DNA of 41,000 nt from Adiantum capillus-veneris (taxonomy: Eukaryota; Streptophyta; Polypodiopsida; Polypodiales; Pteridaceae): NCBI GenBank assembly GCA_014529385.2, contig CM043968.1, positions 26,155,513 to 26,196,512 on the forward strand. Reading direction: 5' to 3'. Positions 1-11,387 of this stretch are shown here, piece after piece (the stretch's first letter is position 1; the number at the start of each line of letters is the position of its first letter). The notes beneath the pieces are model-generated. The model saw only the letters and a list, made by a program, of their open reading frames with translations, had not been told where the DNA came from and did not search any database. A program made the position numbers and the translations under genes.

Positions 1-355
1 GAGCATCGTCTTGGGACTTTTACAAGAAGCCCCCAAACCTGAGTACAAACCTAGTGCCATAAAAGTTCACAACATTATTGCCTTGCTTAGACACAAACCA
101 AGGAGACAAAAACAACCAGATCAGTACACCACGACCATGATAGACCTTCAGGATACCACAGATGTCCATAGGACTGCCACCCCCATACAACAACCCCAAA
201 AACTACCATGTAGAAGAACATACCTATCGAAAGAGAAGAAGGAAAACTTCGGTTTCCACGAACGAGCTCTCACTAGCCACATGCGAGCTCCTCTCCCAAA
301 GAAGAACAAGGCTATAGAAAGGGCAGGGCATATTGTTATTTGTCATTTGCCATAG
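1..355 (+). other. Open reading stretch of unknown origin, cut by the window start
   Basis: The frame is open from the first bases to a TAG at 353-355, about 118 codons. There is no ATG until codon 139-141, so any real start lies to the left of the window. The product would be basic and lysine/arginine-rich with no motif I recognise. It could be a 3' exon of a host gene, a transposon remnant, or a chance open frame. I give no function. Confidence 0.15.
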
Positions 356-1027
356 TAGTTATTGATTACTATGGGCCTTTGATGTGTAGAAGAACTATAC
401 TTTGCGGTAGAGATTGTTATATGAAGTAGGTAGTGAAGACATGCATCCTCTAGCCAACCTTTCCGGAACATTGGAGTTGGAGAGTTGAGTTTAAACCTAT
501 AAAATCTTTTGGGAAATGGGAAAAACCCAATGGGAGAGTACTTTGTCTAAACTCTAAGTCTCTAACTCTGAAGGCTATTACGGTGACAATGACGGAGGGT
601 GTCGAGTCAAAAAATTTCTGCAATGTGTCAATCAGACTCACTATATTCATTTTTAAGACGCCCCAATGTGATTGAGTTGACTTTGTCTATGTATAATGTA
701 GGTACGATCAGATATCCTGTTTTTCTTTTCTTAAACCTATCATGCTCAAGCAAAAACTTTTTGCAAAGCCTTGGCAAACGAGTTATTTTCCAGTAAAATT
801 TTGTAGGTGAGTTAAAAGTGAAACTAGCAAGGGCGCTCGCCTCTTTTTTTTTCTCTCTCTTTGCGTCGTTGTGATCCCAGAGCTGCAGGCCACACCCGTC
901 GCTTGAAGGAGCTTTTGACACGTGGTAGTGGGAGGGAACCGAAATTCCCTCCCCCATTATCCTTAGTATAGATATAGATTACACCAAGGTTTTTCTACCA
1001 CATTGGGTCACTCAATATAGCAAAGCA

Positions 1028-1033
<6 letters not shown>
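356..1033. other. Non-coding stretch with no recognised gene
   Basis: I see only short frames without motifs on either strand. A pyrimidine run lies near 841-862, and a GC-richer patch follows at about 866-960. I could not match any of this to another repeat in the window. Confidence 0.4.

Positions 1034-1071
<38 letters not shown>
1034..1071. repeat. (CT)n microsatellite
   Basis: An uninterrupted CT dinucleotide run of about 38 bp. It lies just upstream of a gypsy LTR fragment. Confidence 0.95.
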
Positions 1072-1072
<1 letters not shown>

Positions 1073-1108
1073 AATGAGGTCACTTAGGTGGTAGTCACAC
1101 GGGCTAGA

Positions 1109-1242
1109 AAATAGATATGTGCTTATGGATCTATCTCAACACAAGGCCAAGGTTAAAGATATCCAAATGAGAGATGATCTGTCAAAGAGCAACGCTAGTT
1201 AATGGAGCTTAAAGACCTTAGGGTTAGCTTCATTAAAGACCT
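1109..1242 (+). repeat. Truncated LTR fragment of the gypsy family found at 4229-12989
   Basis: This stretch aligns with the LTR interior near 4322-4453 and 11481-11611. Shared blocks include the phrase around GATCTATCTCAACAC and the later CCTTAGGGTTAGCTTCATT. Neither LTR end is present and divergence is higher than between the two LTRs of the intact element, so this is an old, broken copy. It is the third occurrence of this LTR family in the window. Confidence 0.75.
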
Positions 1243-1578
1243 GCTTGGACACGATATACTATTTGAGTCTTTGCTGAACTCTAAGAGGTGGAATTAGGTC
1301 TTAAACCCATGACCATGGTCGGATATCATAATGACATAGGCACGTGTATTTCGTTGCTCTCACAACCATTTCACTTGGTAATAAAATCCATCATCCCAAG
1401 GAAAAGCAAGTATGGACAAAGAGAAAATTGGATCAAATCGAACATATCATATATGTCGCAATAAAATCATGTCCCACTTCAACATTTGTGGATCCCATTG
1501 CTTGGGGTCAATTCAAGACCTCCTAGTATATAGTGCTGAGGGACAATTAAGATGCTCCTACAAATTCAAATCACGATG
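1243..1578. other. Non-coding spacer
   Basis: No motif-bearing frame and no repeat shared with the rest of the window was seen. It separates the LTR fragment from the candidate left end of the unclassified inverted-repeat element. Confidence 0.35.
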
Positions 1579-1868
1579 TTAACACTAGTTTGGTACCAAA
1601 AAGGACACTTTTGTGTCCTTTTTTCGTGAATTTAAATAAAATGGTACATGAAATCTAGAACACATCTCAAGAATTACTTTTGCAAACTTATAAAATGTTA
1701 TTCAAAGTACTCATTGAAATTATAATTAGTCCCTTTTGATCAAAACCTCAATAGTAACTACACTCATGAAAAGAACCTACGTAAAACAACAAAACAACAT
1801 TCAATGTTTCATTAAAACTCGTACTCTAGCATAAGGAAAAAATGAGCACGATGCATGCAATAATTCGT

Positions 1869-1980
1869 CACTACAAGAGGTACTTCACATTAGCGACGCT
1901 CGTAGTGCGACGCTTAAAAGTGAAAATCCACGGCATCGCTAGTTTATTTGTCACTTAGCGACGCCCATAGTGATGCCGAC
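1869..1980 (+). repeat. CACTA left terminal and subterminal repeat region
   Basis: After the CACTAC terminus come two copies of TTAGCGACGC (near 1893 and 1957) plus related TGCGACGC and CATCGCTAG. These are candidate binding sites for the element's own tnpA-like protein, as in En/Spm. The array is much sparser than at the right end. Confidence 0.7.
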
Positions 1981-2064
1981 AGGGGTAAAAAATAAATCGA
2001 GAATGCCTGAAAACTCAGATCTCATATCTGAGTTTTTGACGCTCAAGCAAGCAAAGGTAACCCG

Positions 2065-2069
<5 letters not shown>

Positions 2070-2143
<74 letters not shown>
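2070..2143. repeat. Compound (CT)n-(CA)n microsatellite
   Basis: A CT run at about 2070-2106 is followed by a CA run at about 2110-2143. It is one of several dinucleotide tracts in the non-coding 5' part of the CACTA element. Confidence 0.95.
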
Positions 2144-2147
<4 letters not shown>

Positions 2148-2204
2148 AGAGGAAGGAGAGCCAGGTATGCTCCTTCCCTCTCCTCTCTCTCATGTTCCCT
2201 TCCC

Positions 2205-2289
2205 CTCTTTCTCTCTCTCTCTCTCCCTCTCTCTCTCACACACACACGTTGTGTTTTGAGAGAGAGAGATAGAGACCGCATGCATAAAC

Positions 2290-2335
<46 letters not shown>

Positions 2336-2359
2336 AATGAAGAATGTATACATACACAC

Positions 2360-2394
<35 letters not shown>
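2205..2394. repeat. Cluster of (CT)n, (AC)n and (GA)n microsatellites
   Basis: CT repeats lie at about 2205-2236, AC at about 2292-2332 and GA at about 2363-2394, with short unique spacers between. The apparent long frames here encode only Ser-Leu, Thr-His or Arg-Glu dipeptide runs and are not genes. Confidence 0.9.
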
Positions 2395-2398
<4 letters not shown>

Positions 2399-2420
2399 AG
2401 AGAAGAAGAAGAGATTTTTA

Positions 2421-2567
2421 ACGTCGTAGGAAACTATCCCAAGAGACCTTAATGATCTAGCCAACGAGGAGTTCAACTCAAGACGTGTTATTCAAGAGGG
2501 AAATGGCATAACCAATCTACCACACTTGGGTGATAGAAAGGTTATACCATTTTCCTCTTTTTATTGG

Positions 2568-2613
<46 letters not shown>

Positions 2614-2698
2614 AAGAAGACAGTTTTAACGTCGTAGGAAACTATCCCAAGAGACCTTAAAGATCTAGCTGACGAGGAGTTGAACTCAAGACCTGTTG
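2421..2698 (-). repeat. Duplicated ~70-bp segment, possibly SINE-derived
   Basis: The segment at about 2421-2490 recurs at about 2631-2698 with few changes. Both start at ACGTCGTAGGAAACTATC and end near GAACTCAAGAC. Each copy is preceded by a purine- or CA-rich microsatellite. On the minus strand the end resembles a polymerase III B box (AGTTCAACTCC), which suggests tRNA-derived SINE sequence. I see no A box, so that origin is only a guess. Confidence 0.6.
2566..2610. repeat. (GC)n-(AC)n microsatellite
   Basis: A short alternating GC tract runs directly into a CA tract. This is alternating purine-pyrimidine sequence with Z-DNA potential. Confidence 0.9.
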
Positions 2699-2797
2699 AA
2701 CAAAGAGAAAGAGAGAAAGAATAAAAAACCAAAGAGAGAGAGAGGGGGAGAAGACGAAAGAGAGAGGTAAGGGGAGAAAACAAAGAGAGAAAGAGAT

Positions 2798-3022
2798 TAT
2801 GTTAAAATTTAAATTAGATTAGGTTAGATTACATTTAGATTTATATTTATGTTGAGTTTAAGATTAAGTTAGATTTAGATTTACGTTAGATTAGATTTAA
2901 GTTTATTTATGTTAAATTAGATAAGATTTTGTTTTATTTTGAGTTAGATTAGATTTAGATTTACGTAGATTATTTTAAATTTAGGTTTATTTTGAGTTTA
3001 AGGATAGATATAGATTTATGTT
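2798..3022. repeat. Degenerate TTAGATT-type tandem repeat
   Basis: About 225 bp is built from variants of GTTAGATT, ATTTAGATT and TTTATGTTGAGTTTA. A smaller related patch recurs near 3252-3300. The units are too diverged to fix a period by eye. It lies in the non-coding 5' part of the CACTA element. Confidence 0.7.
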
Positions 3023-3701
3023 CGATGGACCATGCGGACCAGCAATTCCACCTGCATGTTCGATTGCTGCTGCCAAGAGAGAGAGAGACAGAGAGAGAGA
3101 GAGAGCGAGATAGAAAGCGCGCGCACGAGAGAGAACGACGAATTTGAAATTTAGATCATGTTATGAAGTGAGGCCCATTCACATCTACGCAGCTAGTAGA
3201 CCCATTGGTATGTCTTTTACCCTTCAATGGAGTGAATCACCACATGTTCAAGTAGGTTAGATTTAAGATTAGATTTTACATTGAGTTTTTATATTAGAGT
3301 CTACCTTCGAGATTACGGTAAAAAAATTAGAGTTAGACGAACGGTGATCCCTCTCTTCCTCTCTACGGATGCGACCTTAAGCTGGAAAGCTTTCAACGGA
3401 ATGATACTCAGATTGGAGGCCAACATGTAATGTGTTAAGTAATCCTTCGAACAAAGATCTACTGTGAAAAGATGTTAAGATGCTGCGAAATGCTACAGCT
3501 AGAGAAGAGGCAAAGAGGTTTTGTCCACTACATGCACTATCATGTACACGTGGGTGTGTAGATTTCTTGTACCCACAAATATAGGCATTGACCAATAAAG
3601 ACGAGATTATAACCTGGTGGTTCTGATCTCTGTACACCTCTAGACCGAGGTGTACGGGGATTGGACATGACTAGAGAATGTGAGGTAGTTTACAGTGTGA
3701 A

Positions 3702-3703
<2 letters not shown>

Positions 3704-3787
<84 letters not shown>
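3704..3787. repeat. Long (GA)n microsatellite
   Basis: About 83 bp of uninterrupted GA lies 50 bp before the remnant of the CACTA transposase gene. Confidence 0.95.
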
Positions 3788-3790
<3 letters not shown>

Positions 3791-3839
3791 CCAATAGAAG
3801 ATTAAATTTTTTGTCTAGTTTATAAGGTTTTTACCCTCA

Positions 3840-4228
3840 TTATGAGTAGTGACGAGGATGTGGGGCCGTCCAACAGAAACACCTATCTCTCAACGAGGAT
3901 CTTATGTCCTTGTAATCAATGCAAGCATGGTGTGCGACGGACAAGAAGCATTTCTTTGTAAATTTGGCGACCTTGATCCATCTATTATAGATCGAGTTGT
4001 TGCCAATTATAACTCGTCGGACTCTGACGTTGGCCAACAAATAGCAATCTTGCAACCCAATAGATGTGCTCGCAGGCGCTTTGGTCAAGCAGCATATGTG
4101 AGGCCACAAGATGTAGCCTCTGACATCTCGGGGGATGATCATCCAGACCACATTCCCAACGAGGCAATGTTTGAGCCCGAGATCGATGAAATGATCGAGA
4201 CGGTCATGGATTCAGAAAGGCTTATCTA
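3840..4228 (+). pseudogene. CACTA TNP2-type transposase, 5' part (interrupted)
   Basis: This is the N-terminal part of the TNP2-like transposase. In frame 2 at about 3896-3925 the reading gives a cysteine cluster, CPCNQCKHG, which resembles the CPC-x2-C motif of the transposase-associated N-terminal domain of plant CACTA proteins. A different frame (0) is open from 3849 to the gypsy junction, so at least one frameshift separates them. The frame-0 reading ends inside a 5-bp target duplication at 4224-4228 and continues without a gap at 12994, beyond the gypsy element. No start codon can be chosen with confidence. The assignment rests mainly on its continuity with the downstream transposase. 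Confidence 0.6.
4224..4228. repeat. Left target-site duplication of the gypsy element (ATCTA)
   Basis: ATCTA lies directly before the LTR start TGTCAT and is repeated at 12989-12993 after the right LTR. One copy is exactly what the CACTA transposase frame needs in order to read through. At the right copy one base appears lost, or shared with the mutated last base of the LTR. Confidence 0.8.
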
Positions 4229-5833
4229 TGTCATAAAATCTAATATCTAACCAACCCAGATGATTTTCTCATATTAAATTGATCACTTAATGTGGGAGAA
4301 TAAATGGGAACAAGTGTTAAGATATAGATATGTACTTATAGATCTATCTCAACACGGGGCCAATGGTAAAGGGGCCCAAATGAGAGATGGTCTATCAAAG
4401 AGCAAGGCTAACCAATGGATCAAAAGACCTTAGGGTTAGATTCATTGAAGACCTCCAATAATGTGTGTAAAAATCCTTTGACCTTAGGTAAGCTAGGGTT
4501 GAGCTTGAGGCAGGAACCCGGCCCAAGCTCGAGGTGCTTGTCGTGCTTGAGGTGCTTGTCATGCTTGAGGTGCTTGATTAAGGTGCTTGAGGTGCTTGAC
4601 CTACTACATGCTTGAGGTGCTTGACTTGCTACTTGATTAAGGTGCTCGAGGTGCTTTGACATGCTTGCCTGAGATGCTTGTGGGAACACCCCTAGTTCAA
4701 GTGCATTGTCATGCTTGATGACTAAGGTGCTTGAGCACCAAAAGTCAAAAGTATCCCTACAAGAGGGGGGGCGAGCCCTTTTCCTAGGGGATAGAGAGAG
4801 AACACACACTCACACACACAAGGAAGGCCCAAGTTTGAAGAGGCAACAAGGACATATGTCATTCCCCTACCTATGTTACCTTCATGAGATGCCTGAAGCC
4901 TATTGGTTGGCCACCCAAGGGGTCCAATAGTAATTTAGGAGATTTAATTAATTGATTAAGCATTTATCTAGCCCTCTCTCTCAAAGGGAAAGGGGGACAC
5001 TTGTCTCAAGGCTACCCCTACTGCTTGTAATGCCTCCTGCTAATGATTGGCTAGGCCTGGAGGGGTCCAATGAGCTTCAAGCATGAGCTACAAGGGGGGG
5101 TCGACCCAAGAAAGCTAGGGGGTTGCTTAGGGGGTATACTCACCCACACACACTCACAAACACTCTCATGGTGTGCTATGCAAAGTGCAAGAGCTCCCTC
5201 TCCAAGCAAGTGGAGGTTGAGAGCCTACACCAACACTTTTGGCTATGGAGTGCAAATCCAACCAAGAGCCATGCTTCAATGCTTAAGCTTGACATCTCCT
5301 TCTTCTTCATTACTATGCTATTATGTATGCTAGCAACAAGAGTTATGATAAGTGAGGAACTAATTCTTTCTCCTACGAAATGTTTCTTCTTCCTCTTCCG
5401 TACCCTCATTCCCTGCTAGCTCTCTCCACCTTCGAAGGTGTTTGAGGTCTTGGGACTGAGGCTTGGGATAGCTAAAGCTTTCTTCAAGTTTATGTTATGT
5501 TTGTGATGCATAAAGATTTCCATCTTCATTGCATCACCTAGGTCACAAGGAACACAAAGACTGTATTGTAACAAGTCTCTCTTAATGGGAGAAATCATAA
5601 TACAAATGCCTATTGGAGGGGGGACTGGCTTTACATAAATCCGGTCCTCAACTGTTGTCTTGTTCTCTAAATTCTCTCTCTTGCAAAAGTATTGTTCATG
5701 CCAAGTTAACTAATTGCTATGGTTATGTTGCTATCTTCAATTATGTTCACCCATTATGCTCACAAAGTTATTTCTCAAAAGTACTCTCATTAATTTCCGC
5801 TACTCTCAAGTTAAATAGGCCAATTACATTACA
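4229..5833 (+). repeat. 5' LTR of the gypsy element
   Basis: The LTR starts TGTCATAAAATC and ends ATTACA, the canonical TG...CA form. Its boundaries are supported by the solo copy at 34356-35951, which has the same ends and a perfect 5-bp duplication. It is 1605 bp long. It contains a tandem array near 4531-4720, a short CA tract near 4801-4820, and a G7 run near 5094. Confidence 0.92.
4531..4720 (+). repeat. Tandem AGGTGCTTG array within the 5' LTR
   Basis: Repeated units of roughly 9-18 bp are built on AGGTGCTTG and GTCATGCTTG. The matching array in the 3' LTR (11690-11870) has a different arrangement of units, so copy number has changed since insertion. The region lies in the part of the LTR expected to be U3, where such arrays often act as enhancers. 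That role is inferred. Confidence 0.8.
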
Positions 5834-5834
5834 T

Positions 5835-5846
5835 TGGTATCAGAGC
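5835..5846 (+). promoter_or_regulatory. Primer binding site for initiator tRNA-Met
   Basis: TGGTATCAGAGC is the standard plant primer site complementary to the 3' end of initiator tRNA-Met. It begins one base after the LTR end and fixes the 5' LTR boundary. Confidence 0.95.
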
Positions 5847-6247
5847 ATTTGGTTTCTATTTTCTTGCTTAAGAAGAGAGGTCCTTAAGTAGCTTATAAAT
5901 GGTTGATGTTGTTAATTATAATAGGGTAAGTGGAACTGGGATCTATTATCGGTTTTGTTGAGCCCACTATGTGGGGGATGGTGCACACCTTGGGAGCTTT
6001 GGACTTAATAATGGAGTCTTTTTAGACTTGCCTACGGCTTTACTATTATTGAGCCATAAGAAGTCCGAAAGGAGCTAGCCCTTGGCAACTCTGCTATGTT
6101 AGACCTACTCCCCTACTCTCTATAATTAACCACTTCAAGCCATGGGTGTAGATACTTAAGAGCCAATTTTCAAAGGCTAAGAGGAGTGGCAACTAAGGTT
6201 TTGAATTGCCAAAGCATATACTAAGTACATACATAAATTTTGTTAAC
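5847..6247 (+). other. Untranslated leader of the gypsy element
   Basis: About 400 bp between the primer site and the first ATG of the gag-pol frame. I see no motif-bearing frame. It would carry the packaging signal, which I cannot identify. Confidence 0.6.
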
Positions 6248-9200
6248 ATGGCTGACAATAATCAAGAGAGTAGAATGAACATTGATAGCTTTGATTTTGC
6301 ACATGAAGGTGCTAATGATGATGCTCCCATGTTTGTGAATTATCTCGTCACTAGGTTGCAACAAGCTATGGGCAACCCTGCTTTGCAAGCCGAAGTTACT
6401 CAACAACTTCGTGCGTATGGAATTTCCCTTCCTCTCCAAGAGGAGAGAGAGCTTAGGAGGCCTCTTGAAGAGACCCCCAGAAGAAGACTCTCTCCCATTC
6501 GAGAGGAGGAATCCAAAGAGCAAGAAAGTAAGGAAAGTTTAAGTTCCTCTGAAGATGTGGCTCCATGAAGACGGCGGTCTAGACGATCGCCTACTCCTCC
6601 CAAGAGGAAAAGATCAACACATAGTCCTTCTCCTCATCACTCTAAAAGGCAAGAGAGGAAACAAAGGAAGAAAAGGGCTAGGAAGAGGTCACCCTCTTCT
6701 CCTTCTTCTTCACCTTCCTCCTCTTCTGACGAAAGTTATGGCTATTCTCCTAGAGAATACAAGAGGGGAGGACATCGCAAATCGTTTCCTGCATGGCGAA
6801 GGTCACAAAAGCTAAAGAAGTTCAAGGAGGGAGGAAAGAGTATCTCTTTTCTCACCTATGATGGCACCTTCGGTGCTACCGACAAAGTGTTGGCCTTCAT
6901 CCAACAATTTGATGCAGCCTTTGGAGATGAGGGCTTCATAGAGTCCTCCAAGCTACGCCATGTAGCTATGCACTTCCAAAAATCACCTCGTCAATGGTGG
7001 GCTAGCCTTCGTGGAAATGGTGAAGCCCCAAAGACATGGAAAACTCTACGAGTTTCCATCATGAAGCAATTCCTTGCAAGCGATGAAAAGGACAAAGTGC
7101 TTACCGAATGGCGCAGCTTGAAGCTCCTCTCCCATGATTCTATCCACAAATATGTAGACAAGTTTTGGGATTTACATCTCAAGGCTACTATCTTTCAAAA
7201 GATAGACTTTGTCGTGCAAAGGCAGCAATTCTGTGCGGGATTACGTGAAGAGATGGCCGAATACATCAACTCTCAACGGCCTGGTACTATTAGCGAAGTA
7301 ATCCATCACACCATGGTTACTTCACGCATCAATTTCCATCAAGGGGCTAGACGTAATGTCAAGCCCATGGAAAACAAAGATAAAAATGATGCAAAGGGAA
7401 AAACCAATGTTCAAAATACATCCCAAGCCAATTCCAACAACAACAACAATCTGTCCAAGGAGAAGGGAGTTTACAAAGGTAAAAACAAACTCTCTCCTGA
7501 AGAGCTTGAAGCTTTTCGCAAGGACCATAAGTGTTTCAAGTGTGGGGAGCAAGGACATGGCTATCGTTCTTGCCCCAAGAATAATGCTCGCAATGAGACT
7601 CCTAGGGCTTCTACCATCGAAGCTCCAAAAGAGGATGTTCATTGCAAAGGATCATCACTTTCCTATGCTTGGGGAAAGGTAAGAGAGCATGATGCCTTTA
7701 TCTTGTTTGACCCTGGCTCTACTCTCAACTTCATATCAATAGAGTTGGCCACCAAGTTGGGCATTCAAGCTTTTGAGATGGGAGATATAGTAGTGGCTGG
7801 TGCAGCTTTTAAGGGACAACAAGCCTCCGTTACTCCCTTGATTGGGAAGTTGAGGCTTCATGTCCAAAGATATGTCGACAAAGAAGACTTCTTCATCTCT
7901 CCTCTCCAACATGAGGATGTTATCCTAGGGCCACCATGGTTTGATCGCATGGATGCCAACATGAAGTTCCCTGAAAGGAAAATCTACTTCACCTACAGGG
8001 GAAAGAACATGTATATAGATGCTAGTGAGCGTGGTCGCACTATTCCACTTGTAAATCCTCTTGCTTTTGATAAGTCAATGAAGAGCTCAGTTTCTGCGTA
8101 CATGATTTTTGTCAAAGAGTCTCTAAAAGATACTAATGTTTCATCAAATGTAAATAATGGGAATCAAGAAGAGTTAGACTTGTCTAATTTTCTAAAAGGA
8201 TTCCAAGATGTGTTCATCGATGATATCCCTATGGACTTACCTCCAAAACGAGGGGATGATGACTATCGCATTGAGCTCCTTCTTGGAAGCTCACCACCTA
8301 ACAAGCCTCCTTATCGAGTCTCACAAGCTCAACAAGAGGAGATCATGAGGCAAGTACAAGAACTGGTAGACAAAGGGATGGTGAGGTCTAGTTCCTCTCC
8401 CTTTTGTTCTCCAATCCTTTTAGTGAAAAAGAAAGATGGTACATACCGTATGTGTGTGGACTATCGAGCACTAAACCATATCACTATCAAAAACAGATTT
8501 CCCGTACCTCGGGTTGAAGATCTGTTTGATAAGCTACAAGGCTCTACCTACTTCAATAGGATTGACCTTAAGAGTGGCTATCATCAAATAAGGATAGTGG
8601 ATGAAGATATCTTAAAGACCGCGTTTCGCACAACGTTTGGTCTTTATAAATATCTAGTCATGCCTTTTGGCTTGACTAATGCACCAGCTACGTTCAATCG
8701 TTTGATGGAGAAAATTTTTAGACCATATCGTAAATTCACTGGAGTGTTCTTTGATGATATCATCATCTACTCCAAGTCTTTGGAGGAACATAAGAAACAT
8801 CTCCAAGTGATTTTTCAAGCATTGAGAGAGAACAAGCTTTATCTCAACCAAAAGAAAAGCGAATTCTTCCTTCAAGGGATTCAAAACCTAGGTCATATTA
8901 TCTCTAAAGATGGTATCCAAATGGATCCATCAAAGTTAGAGGTAATAAAAGCATGGCCTAACCCAAGAAATTTACATGAGCTAAGAAGCTTTGTTGGTAT
9001 GTGAGCATACTATAGACGCTTCATAGCAAAATTCTCTCAAGTAGCAGGACCACTACACGACTTAACTAAGAAGAACGTTAAGTTTGTATGGACTGCTAAG
9101 GAGCAAAATGCTTTTGAAAAGCTCAAAGAGAAACTTACTTCCCAACCACTCCTCGTGCTTCCGAATCTTTCAAAGCCATTTGAGGTCCAATGTGATGCTT

Positions 9201-11029
9201 GTGGTGATTACCTTGGAGCAGTTTTGCTTCAAGAAGGGCATGCCATAGCATATGAGAGCCGAAGGCTCAATATTGATGAACGAGTCTTGGGCATTTATGA
9301 GAAAGAGCTTTTAGCTGTTCTACATGCCCTAGACACATGGAAGCACAATCTATTGGGGACTCCATTTATCCTACGAACTGACCACCAAAGTCTCAAGTAT
9401 TTCATGACGCAAACCAAGCTTTCCGACAAACAAATGAGGTGGGCAAATTTTCTTTCGCAATTTAATTTCCATATTGCTCACATAGCTGGTAAGCACAATC
9501 AAGTTGCCGATGCACTTTCACGACGACCAAAAGTTAATGCGGTGTCTATAGCTACTCACAATGATCTATCCTCTATGATAGATGAGTATGCTACTGACCC
9601 TGACTTTAGAAACATAATGTCAGCCCTTGCTTTGGGGAAGAAAGAGAAACCATTCACCTTGCAGGATGGTTATCTTGTCCACGGCTATAGGCTATGTGTT
9701 ACCCATTCCCTTCGTGAGAAAGTTATGTATGAATCCCATGCTCCTCCATATGCGGGGCATAGAGGTATTCAACCTACTCTCCGAGGAGTAGAGACGTACT
9801 TCTACTAGCCTACCATGAAAGTGGACATACAAGAGTATGTATCGAAATGTGTAGTATGCCAAACGACCAAGTATGATAGAGGGAAGCCACCTGGATTACT
9901 CCAACCATTGCCTATTCCAAATTCACCATGGGAGAGTATATCCATGGATTTCATCTTTGGATTACCCAAGTCTATCCATGGGAATACAGAAATATGGACA
10001 ATAGTCGACATGTTTAGCAAGCAAGCAAATTTTATTCCTATCAAAAAGACTATTAAGGCACATCAAATGGCAACTCTCTTCATATCTCATATTTTCAAGC
10101 ACCATGGATTACCCACATCCATCGTGTCAGATAGAGATCCTAGAATGACCAGTAATTTTTGGAAAGGTCTCTTTGAAAATCTAGGAACAAGATTGAATTT
10201 CTCTTCGGCCTACCACCCACAAACGGATGGCCAAAGTGAGATAGCCAATCTTACGATACTCGATCTACTCAAGACTTATATTACTGATGTAGATCAACGC
10301 TCGCAATGGAAAAAGTACTTACCTCTTGTAGAGTATGCCTACAATAATACTGTACATACTTCTACGCGAAAAGCACCTTTTGAGATCATTGAGGGAAGAC
10401 CTAAAAGTCCCTTGCTACTCAAAGTACATGGGAAGATCTTCGCCGCCGGTGAGTATAGCCGTGACTTACAAGAATCTTTTCAAAAGATTAGGGAGGCTAT
10501 ATCCATCTCTCAACAAAGGCAAAAAGCTGCTGCTGCTGATAAGTACAGAAGAGCCTTAATGTTCAAAGAAAATGATTGGGTCTTACTCAAGTTTCCTAAG
10601 GCTCGATTAAGACAAACGACGGGCAAAAATCCTACGGGCCATCAAAAGTATTATGCTAAACTAGCAAAAAGATACTATGGTCCTTTTCAAATCCTGAAGC
10701 CCATCAATGAGACGGCTTATCAACTCAAGTTGCCCAACCATTGGCTCATACACAATGCCTTTCATGTAAGCCTACTTAAGCCCTACAAAGGAGAGCCACC
10801 AACTGAACCAATCATTGAAGACCCTCCCAAAGTTGAAGACCAAGAAGAGATGTTACAACCCGAAGCTGTCCTTCAGCATGAAGACAAGGTACTACGACAT
10901 GGTAAGATTATCCGACGGTATCTTATTAAGTTCAAAAATGATCCTTTTGAAGATGCTAGATGGATGCAAGGAGTACAGCTTAAGGATAGTATGAACCTTG
11001 TCAATGCTTACAATGCTACATTAGAGTAA
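6248..11029 (+). pseudogene. gypsy gag-pol polyprotein, broken by three stop codons
   Basis: One frame runs from ATG 6248 to TAA 11029, about 1590 codons, with no frameshift. It is interrupted by TGA 6566-6568, TGA 9002-9004 and TAG 9806-9808. In order: an Arg/Ser-rich linker; the retrotransposon gag domain (about 6830-7330); a CCHC knuckle, CFKCGEQGHGYRSC (7532-7573); a protease with DPGST in place of the usual D-S/T-G (7709-7723); reverse transcriptase with active site FFDD (8747-8758); RNase H (about 9179-9530); integrase with an H-H-C-C finger, which holds the third stop, and catalytic D (9947), D (10130) and E (10238), a 35-residue D-E spacing; and a chromodomain-like C-terminus (about 10850-10990). 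The ATG is the first in frame after the leader. A stop after gag could in principle be read through in some elements, but three stops indicate decay. Confidence 0.93.
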
Positions 11030-11374
11030 GAAAATGTACAAATTTCTTTAAAATGACTCATGTTTTTGTCTTATAAGACTAGTCCTCTTTTTAATTGTGC
11101 ACAAATTTAACTAGTATGCATGCTTAGAATCATGTTTGTGATGACGATGTCTCTCAAACAACAAGTAGAATTTGTCACTCCACTTAGGGAGAATGAAATG
11201 CACTAAAGAGCAGACATGCTTGCGGCAGCTATGTCTCCCAAGCACCACATGGATTAGTCATCCATCTTGGAAAGAGTCGTAGGGTAAAAAGGGATCCTCT
11301 ACCCGCTAAGTAAGATTGACTAATGACTAAGGATTTATCTCTTCTACCTCATAGTCGAGGACGACTATGGTTTC
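11030..11374 (+). other. 3' non-coding region of the gypsy element
   Basis: About 345 bp between the gag-pol stop and the polypurine tract. No motif-bearing frame is present. Confidence 0.6.
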
Positions 11375-11384
11375 AAGAGAGAGG
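11375..11384 (+). promoter_or_regulatory. Polypurine tract of the gypsy element
   Basis: AAGAGAGAGG lies three bases before the 3' LTR start, as expected for the plus-strand primer of reverse transcription. Confidence 0.8.
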
Positions 11385-11387
11385 TAA

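Noticed and set aside
841-960. Possible MITE or short gene exon in a GC-richer patch
   Set aside because: No inverted ends, duplication, splice sites or coding motif could be found.
1951-2783. Several apparent ORFs of 80-122 codons on both strands
   Set aside because: They consist of Ser-Leu, Thr-His, Val-Cys or Arg-Glu dipeptide runs produced by translating CT, CA and GA microsatellites.
4415-5598. Short ORFs in the gypsy 5' LTR, repeated in the 3' LTR
   Set aside because: They recur only because the LTRs are identical. They include repeat-array translation and hold no recognisable domain.
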